A stretch of 64,000 nucleotides of DNA from Plumapathes pennacea (Eukaryota; Cnidaria; Anthozoa; Antipatharia; Myriopathidae), in contig OZ038464.1 in NCBI GenBank assembly GCA_964036295.1, positions 17,654,443 through 17,718,442 on the forward strand, written 5' to 3'. The translations under genes and the position numbers were made by a program. The notes beneath the pieces were generated by a model, which worked only from the letters and a program-made list of their open reading frames with translations, was not told the origin of the DNA and made no database searches. Shown here piece after piece: positions 16,887-27,017 of the stretch. Positions within the stretch are counted from its first letter, which is position 1, and each line of letters opens with the position of its first letter.

Positions 16887-18766
16887 TCAGCCAGCGGCTT
16901 CTCGCCCAAACTTTGCCTGATACTTGCCGTTTGTCGCTTCATCCATGATGACTGTAGCTACCAGGTTCCCTCTCTCGTCTACCCCAGTCTCTTGAACCGT
17001 GGCTTGATGATAAAGCCAGCTAAAAGAAAACAGAAAACAAAAAACGAAAATTCAGACAAGCTGTCATTCATGCAGCGATAAGAAAAGCCACTGTATTCCG
17101 TCCTTCTCCTCCCTTTCTCGTGCTGTCTCGCTCCCTCTCTTCTTTTCATCCCTCCGTAATTCCCTGTCTCCTTCTCCCTCCATTTCTCTCCCATCCTTTA
17201 CTCCCACTTTGCGTATCTCTACGGTGCGTAATCTGTCCAGCCTTATACCTCAACTGTGGTCCATCTGCGGGCAGCACCAGTTTCCTGACCTGTCTCCCAG
17301 TTGATGTCAGTACCCCCCGTTCAACCATCTCTTTTAGTTCATCGATTCCTGTCTTTTGCAAAGCGGAGACTCTCATGGACGCTTTGATCCCTGGGTTTTC
17401 AGAAACTACGCCCGCACCTGTTCTGTTGCTGTGAAAACAAGTCAGTGGATACAGGCATGTAACACCGCGCGCTAAAATGAAGGTATAAGCGCGTAAGTTG
17501 TGTTTCGTGCAATACACAGGAACATCTGAAAACGGACATCACGATTGAATGCCAGTCCACCCTTGTGAGAACTAGTTTTATTTAATCAACCTAATGGCCT
17601 GGCAAAAGGACTGAGGGGCACATTGTGGCGACAACATTTAATGTCTTTCGATGTTTCCAGAGTGGCAAAACGTGCGGCACGGTGTGGACACAAAAAATGG
17701 TTCTGAGGTTTTTCAGAAACATTTTTTGTGTCCAGGACACAAATTTGTGTCCAGGACACAAATTTGTGTCCGCAACAAATGTTTTGCGCGTGGCAAAACG
17801 AGATAAAATTTGGTAAACATACGCGCTAACAATGTTGCGGTAGATATGTCTAACGCGGTAAAGATAATAAATGCGTTTCGTGAGTTCGCACTTCATAAGA
17901 GCGAGTCTTCTTCCTTCTTTCAGTCATTTCATGCTCTGTCACTTGATCCGACCAAGAGCCGACGCTCAAAACATCAGCATTAAACCTATCCACATTAACC
18001 TTGACTTGACACTGTATACATTTGAAAAGGCCCTACTAGAGTTGCCAGGTTTTGTGTATATATAGCTCATCCTTAGCATAATCTACTTTTTTACTTACCA
18101 CAAGTCTATCTTGTTTTGGACCTCAATAATGTTATCCATCAGGAACGGTTTTAAGTCAAGCTTTTTCAGGGCTTCATAAACATCATCTCTCTGAGCTTCA
18201 CTCTCTGGGTGGCTGATATCTCGAACATGGATAACTAAATCCTAAAAACAAAAGTTATAAAGCAAGTGACATGACATAAGTCTGAACCATGCAAATAACT
18301 TATTTCATTATATGACATCATAGATAGTACCCACGCTATGATTGGTTGATTTACCGGTCCATAACTCACAGTAACGGACCGCACGATATTTTCTCAGCGA
18401 AATAAGTTATGGACTACCTCGTATATTCCTTCGCCTTATCGCCTATAGGCTCGAAAAAGCGAGGTAAAAAGTCGGTCCAAAACACCGTAATTGTTGTTCT
18501 GACTTGAAACTTGTGGTGTGCTATCTAAAGGCACGTGTACTTTACTCACAGCATTGGCCACATCCTCCAAGGTGGCAGAAAATGAGTCGACTAGTTCTGG
18601 CGGTAGGTCGGACACAAACCCAATGGTGTCAACAAACAGAGCAGTCAGTCCAGATGGCAGTTTACCAGGGTGGGCCGTCACATCCAGCGTGGCAAAAAGC
18701 TTGTCTTCTGGCTGCATTTTGCTTTCTCCTGTCAGACTCTTAATCAATGTGGTCTTACCTGTTAAC

Positions 18767-18799
<33 letters not shown>

Positions 18800-20307
18800 A
18801 CAGCCACACAGACAAACAATGGCATACAGTAGATTGGTTCATTAAATGTTCCTTTTCTGGTTTTTCTTCCCTTGTTCCGAGTTTTGTCTTTCTCTCTCTC
18901 TCTCTCTGTTTGTCTTTCTCCCTCTCTTTCTCTGTCTGTCCGTCTTAGAGAGGTGTCTGTATTAAATAGAGTTCAGTTAGAGTAAATGACTGAAGAAATC
19001 GCAGGGACCGCTCCTACCAGGTGTCCGTCTTAGAGGTGTGTTCGTTAAAAGGGAGTTGACTGTGCTCCAGTTTTATCATCAATAAGTGGCTGTGTAAATC
19101 AGCTTTCGTAGGTCATAATATACCAACCTGCATTAGTGTACCCAACGACTGCTACTGTTGGCACATGTCTCTTGTGTCGATCCTGACGCACATGATCACG
19201 ATGTTTCTTTAAATTCTGGAGTTTCTTTTTCAGCTTTTGCTCTCTCTCCAGCAGAACTCTTCTCTCTTTTTCCAACTGCGTTTCGCCTGCTCCTCCAATG
19301 TAGTGTGTCCCCCCTCTTTGCTGGTCAAAATCCACACCTTCCTCATGAACTATGTGGGATCTGTACAGAGAGGAACTTTGTGAACCTCTGTGCAGTGGCA
19401 TACTTCCAGACACTATAACTAATTGATTCAGTCTCGACTACAGAACTGCAACTTTTCATTCAAATCCACCCATGTATGAATTTGTATGCATGACCTGAAA
19501 ACATGGTCACTCCACCCCCCCCCCCCCCAAAAAAAAAAAAATTCACCTGATGTAGGGCAGCTCAGCAAGTTCGACTTGCAGCCTTGCTTCACCAGATTTG
19601 GCCCTTTCCTTGAATATCTGCAGCACTATTCCAAATCTGTCAAACACCTTCACGCCCCACAATTCCTCCAGGCTCCTGTGTTGGCGAGGAGTGAGCCGTG
19701 CGACATCTAAAAACACCGCATCCACTTTGCTCGCGGACTCCTGTAGCAACTTCACTCGTTCGGAAAGCTCCTCAATCTTGCCCTTACCGAAGAATCGATT
19801 GCTGTCTAGCTTCCTAACCGATTCTAGACTGCGATCTGCGACTGTCCAGTTTTTCAGAGCTTCTACAAGTCCACAAGCCTCGTCTAAGCGATGTTGAGAA
19901 GTTGCTCGGTGAAAACGGTTTTTGCCCCATTTGAAGTCGGGCTCCACGACAAACACTTGGTGCGTTTTCGGTTTCTTTGCCGCGATTCCGTGGTAGTGAT
20001 AGCGAGCACGGAGATCGCTTAGAACTTCCTTCGCCTCTGGATGGTCATCATCGAACTCGTGCGATATGTCACGATCGTTGGTCGAATATTTTGAGAAATA
20101 CTTGTGACCCATCAAGGAATTCACGATCATGTACCTGCATTGTCTTGAAAAGTAAGGACGTCTAAAGGGCGCCCGTAAAGCCTGGTCTCTAGCAGCCAAA
20201 GTTATTATTCCTAACGTACTCATCAGTGCAACATTTGTTATTAGGTGCCAGCAAAAACAACAAACTTTGCCAGCGGAGTACCACAGAAAGGAAGCAAAAG
20301 TGCGCAT
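16887..20307 (-). CDS. GTPBP6: GTPBP6 / HflX-type GTPase, probably mitochondrial
   Basis: Six exons join in phase: 20307-19547, 19360-19128, 18758-18550, 18241-18099, 17428-17249, 17019-16887; about 552 residues. The first in-frame ATG is at 20307; the frame is open further 5' but only from a GTG. The N-terminus is hydrophobic and Arg-rich, consistent with a mitochondrial presequence. The HflX N-domain (VDAVFLDVARLTPRQHRSLE region), a coiled segment rich in Glu/Lys (GGTHYIGGAGETQLEKERR) and the G domain follow: G1 GYTNAGKTT is split across exons 2/3, G3 DTIGF, G4 NKID, G5 region VSAL. The C-terminal exon (WLYHQATVQE...) matches the GTPBP6-specific end. Family members act on mitochondrial ribosomes (recycling and large-subunit assembly in human GTPBP6). 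The (CAA)n tract at 18767-18799 lies in intron 2. Shares a 124-bp divergent promoter with KIAA2013. Confidence 0.92.
17690..17785. repeat. Short palindromic repeats in GTPBP6 intron 4
   Basis: GTGTCCAGGACACAAATTT is repeated in tandem and is itself palindromic, next to an inverted pair of ACACAAAAAATG / CATTTTTTGTGT. Probably a small hairpin transposon remnant. Confidence 0.5.
18930..19070. repeat. pogo/Tigger-like MITE fragment
   Basis: Contains CCGTCTTAGAGAGGTGTC and GTGTCCGTCTTAGAGGTGT followed by TTAAAAGGGAGTTGACTGT, resembling the ends seen at 24924-25009. Located in GTPBP6 intron 2, next to a TC-rich microsatellite (18890-18940). Confidence 0.45.
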
Positions 20308-20431
20308 GACTAAGATTACCCGCTGAACAAAGACTCGACAGGCTCGGGTCCTTTTTCCAATATGGCGAAGAGTTTCTTCCACGTAAATGAATGTATTTGA
20401 GTTCCTCTAGTCTCTTAGCATTTGATTCTTT
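20308..20431. promoter_or_regulatory. Divergent promoter GTPBP6 / KIAA2013
   Basis: Only 124 bp separate the opposite-facing start codons at 20307 (-) and 20432 (+). CCAATATGGCGAAG at 20357-20370 combines a CCAAT-like and a YY1-like (ATGGCG) element; no TATA box is evident. Both genes are broadly conserved, which fits a TATA-less bidirectional housekeeping promoter. Confidence 0.6.
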
Positions 20432-23400
20432 ATGTGGTTAGGTGCAGTAGCAAACAGTGTTAGTTCATGGCTGAAAGGAAGGCTTGCGTGGCTGGCTTTG
20501 GGGAGGTAAGACAAGACAAGACGTCTTTTTAAAACAATAACAAACGGGTGGGACAGTCATTGCATCGATTCATGCATGTTTGTTTGCCACGCCACTCCTT
20601 ATATTGTGTGACTGCACTTCAGTTGCGTTCAAGCAATACTTAAGTGTCTCAAAGACGTGTCGAAAACCTACAAGTGTTCTTGCCCGCGAGTAAATTGAAA
20701 AAAATCGAAATTGTGTGGTATCATGCTGGGTGTTTTTGGGGCTTATTTGATGTTACAGAACTAACTGTTAAATTCAGCAAAGAAAACAACTGAATTAGGC
20801 AGTATAAGTAATCCTACACGTATGAGTGGAGTGCAATTTATTAATGTAATTAAAGTGATGTCTGAAAAATACTGTGATTAGGTACAGCAAGAGGTTTAAG
20901 TCATTAATTGCATGATTGTGAGCAACTCATGTGGTTACTAACAAGTCTTGTTTATCATGTGAGTATAAAAAAATTGTTAGGAAATATTCAAACAAAATTA
21001 TCTCATTTTGAGTGCACGTTGCAACTTGTTTTTGGACATTGAAATATAAGTATTGTTGGCTAAAGCTGTGGAAAAGTTACAGAAGATGTGCAAATAATAT
21101 TACTGGTTTGCTATGGTGACATTATATTGCATTTAGTGCAATTTAGCAATTAACTTTCTCATCTTAAGCCAATCAGATTGCAGAAATTTTGATATTTGCA
21201 TGACAAAGAAGTGATGTAGCTAATGGATGTAATGTAATATTATATTCGTTTTATTTTGCTTTTTTCACCAAGTCAATTTTCTTTGTTGCATTTTATTATA
21301 ATATATTTGCTGGATTTTTTTTGTGATTTCTTTAGGAAGCATGAGGTATCTTCATTTTCCATACTCATTTCTGATTTGTATTAGAACACTTCTGCATGAA
21401 AATACCATTTAAAATTTGAGTTTGTTCCCTTCAAGTTGGGTCTGTCTGGCAGCCATATTGGACAATTTTTATGCCAGAGTCTGGAAAAGAGTTTCACAGA
21501 CAGACAAACCGATGAACAAGGGATTCTGTGTTACTATATATTAGCATACAGATTATACTGTTTTTCCAGAGTAATATTATTGTTTTCTCTGATATATTCA
21601 TCAATATTTAAAATATAATTTTTGCTTTGTTTTCCAGTGTATTATTTCTATTTGTACAGTATAATGTATCAAAATAAGGTTAATGTAACAATGTAGAACT
21701 CTACTTTAAAAGCAGACTCACATGAACCTTGTATTTGGCACATAATATGTGATCCCTGTCTTGTGTAGGTCACGCAGGTCCATCATCATCGGCCTTGGCA
21801 TCATCATTCTCTTCTTAATCTGGACCTTTTCCAAATTTCTTCCTCATCACAAGAAGGGCAGGTTTCCTCAAACACCAGGTGAGAATTTTATGTATTTTAG
21901 TGAAAACTCTGATATGTCCCAGGTTAAACAAAAAGAAAAAAGAAAAGGACAGTGATATATGATAGTGTCTGAATGACCGTATCCATTCCCTACACAGCAT
22001 ATGACCAAGTGTGTCTAAAGGAAGTATTGAAGGAGTGGAGTTACGCAGGGGGCGAGAGTGATGTGGTGATTGTCCACAATCCACTGGAAGAGACAGACCA
22101 CCCACATCTGCCATTTGTGGGTGAGTTCAGGGTCATAACACCGTGACTCAGTCGGGCAACATTTGATTTATCTCTCTACGTGTGGGATGTGCGTGGAACA
22201 GGTAGCATTTGAGATTAAGGGTTGGGGGTGTTAACCCTTTCTCCCAACCTTAGCTTCTTTGAACAAACAAAGGAGAATTTATTGCTTGACTGAACAGTTT
22301 TGAACAACCCAAGCAATTCTGAACTGCATACAGTTGACTGTGAAGTGATTTAGGAGAAGTTTGCCTCTGATCACTCAGTCTATAAAGATGGGCTGAGTAT
22401 AGCAGGATGACAGGATAAAGCTTGGGGTTTATATCGGGTGACTTTAGAGTGTACTGCAGTGATGACATAACAAAACCAGCTGTTATTATGATGTGCTGGT
22501 AAGCTGAAGCCACAGAATAGGGCACAAAGGCCATGGTGGTAGCGGGCATTACCCCTTAATCTACCAAAAAAAAAAAAAAAAAAAAATTGTGAGCCCAAGT
22601 AATTGCAGCCATGGACAGCTGTCCATGTAATAGCTGTAATAGCTGTCCATGGCTGCTATTACTTGGGCTCACATTTTTTTTTTTTTTTTTGCTAGATTAA
22701 GGGGTAATGCCCATTACCACCGTGGCCTTTGTGCCCTATTCTGTGGCTTCAGCTTACCAGCACATTGTGCAGTATTCTGATTATGTAAATTAAGCCACAT
22801 CCCACAAGCCTTACGATTTTACAGCTATTATAATATTATGATCTAGCTTGGGTACTGTTTGCTCCAGCTATCAGCATCAAGTTATCTCTCTGTTGTCTTA
22901 CCTTATTTTTATTTACTGTAATATTTCATCTGCATTTTATATCAGGAAATGGGAAGCTTGGCCTTATTGCAAAAGATGGTCATTACCTGTTCCTGTCCTT
23001 GGGTCGGTCCATTTCCTGGTCAAGTTTACATTTCTCGCCTTTGGTGACAGCGTTTGCTGCCAGCTCAACCAAACCCAGAGGTTTGTATGATGTACAAAGT
23101 AACCAACTGAATAGGATCTAGTTGTTTAAAGCAGAATATTAGGCTAATTTTGTGGGTTAGGCCAGTACTTTTAATCTTATTGTTAAGCCTGAAAATCAAC
23201 TAAGCTTTGAATGACTTTGATGAAAACTCTGCAGTTTGTTGACCAACAACATAGCAGAATATATTTGGTTAAATAATCCTTGGTTAGCTTGCCGTTAAGC
23301 TTGAACAACCAAGCCCAGATGTCTGTGATTTTTTACATGGCAGGGGATTCACAACAGCAGTGATTCTGTGGGTCCTGTTAGCACTGGGGGCAGTCACTGC

Positions 23401-26400
23401 CAGAGATGTAGTTGCATGTTCATTGGTTCTTTTATCTAGAGACAGGACTACCATTTTACATTGTCATCTGAGCCATGAACAGAGAGCCAGGTTTTTGCAT
23501 CTCAAATTTCACTGCCTTGAGTGGGGACTGAACTGATACCCTTGATGTGAAAGGCAACTGTTCTGACCACTACCACCATGGCTACATCTGTTTGTCTGTG
23601 TCTGATTGTTTTGTGTTTTATTTCCTTCAGAGGCCACTGTGCTTGATATGAAACAAGGACTTGTGCATCTCATTAAATCCTATTCCTTTGTAAGTATATG
23701 TGAAGACCGATCAACTTTTCTAACTGAGAGATAATATGGTTTTTGATTCCTTTCTGCAAGCTGATTAACTGGCAATTCACACATCACTCAAATATTTTTA
23801 TTAAGAAGTTTTGGGCAACTTATGAGCTCAGTGTGACTAAACTTGGATGTTTGAACTATTTTTCCTCAGTAAAAGTTTGGTTCAGTTTGTAGTAATAATG
23901 ATTGTGCATATTTGTTTCACAGGGACAAGGCTGTGTGATTGTTGATAACATTATTTATGCACACCGTTCCAAGCCATCAGTTCTTGTTCAGGAAATAAAT
24001 GTCATCAACCATGGGGTATGTTTGGTCGATGTTTATTTTGGTTCACCTTCACTCTAAGTCCAGTTTTACTACCTGACCATTTCTACTGATTAGAACGGTT
24101 TTCGAATGACTGTCGAAAGTAATCGTGTGATTGCTTTGGTTTTGCTTTGGTTTTGGTTTTCGACAGTCATTCGAAAACCGCTCTGTATCTTGTTTGTTTG
24201 TGGCTTTTCAGCAGTCATTTTACTGATTATCTCTTTTTTGTTTGTTTGTTTGTTTTGTTTTGTTTTGTTTTTTTCGTACTGTTTCAGCAAGCCACTGTAA
24301 GAGTATCACTGCAGCATAATGGGGCAGACTCCTGGAAAGATTCCTTTACAAAGAGCTACAGGTCAGTATTGACTGCTTATACCATCTGCCTCCACTCTGG
24401 ATTGGGCACGTATTTCTCTCAGAAATCTCATTTCACGCAAACTGCGCAAAAATGGCATTTTCAATTTGTCTTGATCATGTTTCACTTTACTTGTGTCTAT
24501 TCGCTGCTCGCCTTTGTATTACTTTGATTATATTTCTCCTGCTATTCATCTGCTATTAATTTCCCCTTTCTCTGGCTTGTTTTGCCTCCACAGTTTTCAC
24601 GACAATTCTGTCAGTCCAGCCAAGACTTACTACAAACTAACACGTGCAAAACTGACCGATATGAACTCCCCTACAAATGTTACCATAGCAACAACAATGG
24701 TTCCCCCTGAGCTGACGGTGGAAATGCAGAAGTAAGTTTGAAGTGCAAGGCCGTGTTTTCGGATGACTGTCAATCAAAAGCAAGTACACCGCCAATAGCA
24801 GAGGCTGTAAGAAACACTTTCAACCAATCAGAAACCAAAGCAAGCACCGCCAATCACAGAGGCTGTTTAACTCTCTCTAAGGCGGACAGCATGCAGATTT
24901 GGTCCTTGCCGATTTTTTCTGTAACTGAACTCTCTCTAAGGCGGACACCTTTCTAAGGCGGACACTAAATGCTAGTCTTGAGGGTGTCCGTCTTAGAGGG
25001 GGTTCACTGTAATCAGAAGCCAAAGTAGCCTGCGAATGCAGCCCGCAAATGTTTGAGCTCAAAACGCTGCCTGACGTGAGGCTGCTGTATTCGTAGGCTA
25101 ATACCAAAGTAGTTTGCGTTTGGTTTTACTTTGAAGAAGAAACTGTCTTGCTTCGTGAGAAGATTGCAGCCAGGTTTTGGTTTTGCTCCTGATTAGCCAA
25201 GAATGTTGTCAAACTTGTTAGGACCAACCCAAAAGCGTATTATACACAAAACCAAAGCAATCACAATTTCTTTTGACGGTTATCCGAAAACTGCTTATAG
25301 TTGTTGAGTATTTTATTTATAGTGAGAGCCGGGACATTGCTCTAATTTTAAACTACTTTGTCCAAACTGTGATAGGAAGAGCAGTTACCAGCATTTTACT
25401 GTTGTTCACACATCGGGCGGTCCTGGGCTGCCGGCTCCCGCACCAGTCAACATGGACGCTCTCCAAAAAAAAACCGAGAAGGTGAGACAGGTTACTTGAA
25501 GGCGTTCAGTCGAAAAGCGCCGCTGTTTGGTTTCCTAAATCTCTTGTTCACAGTTTGTGTGGTCGTGTATCTCAAACTGGAGAATGAAACCTAAATTTCT
25601 TTGTTGGACAGTTTCATCAAAAGAAATTTATGGAGCACGCCATCATTGCTGAGCTGATAACTGCAGCTGTAGCTTTGATTTGCCTTTGCATTGTCGTCGT
25701 CGTATCGTCGTATCTGCGTACCCACCGTATCGTTGTCATTGTATCCGCGCATCGTTGCCAACGTCGTATCTGCGTACCCACCGTATCGTTGTCATTGTGT
25801 TTGCGTATCGTTGTCAACGTCGTATCTGCGTATCCACCGTATCGTTGTCGTTGTATCCGCGTATCGTTGTCAACGTCGTATCTGCGTATCCACCGTATCG
25901 TTGTCAACGTCGTATCTGCGTATCCACCATATAGTTGTCGTTGTATCCGCGCATCGTTGTCAACGTCGTATCTGTGTATCGACCGTATCGTTGTCGTCGT
26001 ATCTGTGTACCCACCGTATCATTGTCATTGTGTCCGCGTATCGTTGTCAACGTCGTATCTGCGTATCCACCGTATCATTATCTTCGTATCCGCCGCGTAT
26101 CGTTGTTATCTGCGTATTCGTATCGTCGCTTTCGTATTCCGTTATCCTTGTCGTCGTATCCATTTAATATGCCTATCGTTGTCAGCCAATCTGCGTAGCT
26201 GTATCGTTGTCGTCATATTGGCGTACACAGGTGTCGTTCTCGTTTCCGTATCGTTGTCTTTGTCGTTGTCGTATCCGCGTATTCGTATCATTACTGTCGC
26301 TGTATCTGCGTATGCAGGTCGTTGTCGTCATCGTCGTGTCGTCGTATCTAAATTGGTGTTGTCTTGGTCATTTTTGACGTCGTTTTCACTTCGCCAGTCT

Positions 26401-26979
26401 TGTCGCCGTCGTCCTTTGCTTGAACGTTGTCGTTTATTTTGTCGTCGTGCTTTTTTTTAATTACTATAATTGTTGTTTTTTTCCTGGTGCATAAGGAACT
26501 TCAAGGCCTGGTATCTATGAAGAATGCAGCAGATCTGCGCTCTTCTCACATGAAAGCCTGGCGGGAGGTCAGTAAAACACATCGCTTTTTTCACACACTT
26601 CACTTATAAATATCCAGGTTTTTTTTTTTTTGTTTTTTTTTTTTTTTTTATTACTTATCTCCCTTATCTCACATCCGTATTTTTCGCGCCATTCAGCTGT
26701 CAGAAACTGGAATCCACGTGGACCCACGCCACGACCCGGACACGCCCTCTGGACTGGAAGTGAACGCCACAGTCTACTACGTGCTGTCGTCATTTCTCTC
26801 ACGCGGTCAAGGCCTCGCTTCCAGTACCCCCGCCGAGAAGGCCGAGACTGAAAAACGCCTGCACACACCTGATCACTGTTTCAGCGGTCCGCCCACCATG
26901 TAAGCCAGCTCTACTTTTTTTCTGTCTTTGCATCTACTTCTCTGTATTTCTCAGTCTCCATGAACTTGCACTCACTCAC

Positions 26980-27017
<38 letters not shown>

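Noticed and set aside
16887-20307. Bacterial HflX contamination
   Set aside because: Five spliceosomal introns, a presequence-like N-terminus and the GTPBP6-type C-terminus show a host gene.
20307-20382. Extending GTPBP6 to 20382
   Set aside because: The frame is open, but that position is GTG, and a TAG lies just upstream; the first ATG is at 20307.
20467-20505. ATG at 20467 as the KIAA2013 start
   Set aside because: It gives phase 0 at the exon 1 donor, which puts exon 2 out of the frame encoding the membrane anchor; the ATG at 20432 gives the correct phase 2.
25630-26460. 276-codon ORF rich in Ser, Arg, Val and Cys
   Set aside because: It is the translation of a tandem minisatellite in KIAA2013 intron 9; overlapping frames are equally open and splice-site evidence skips it.
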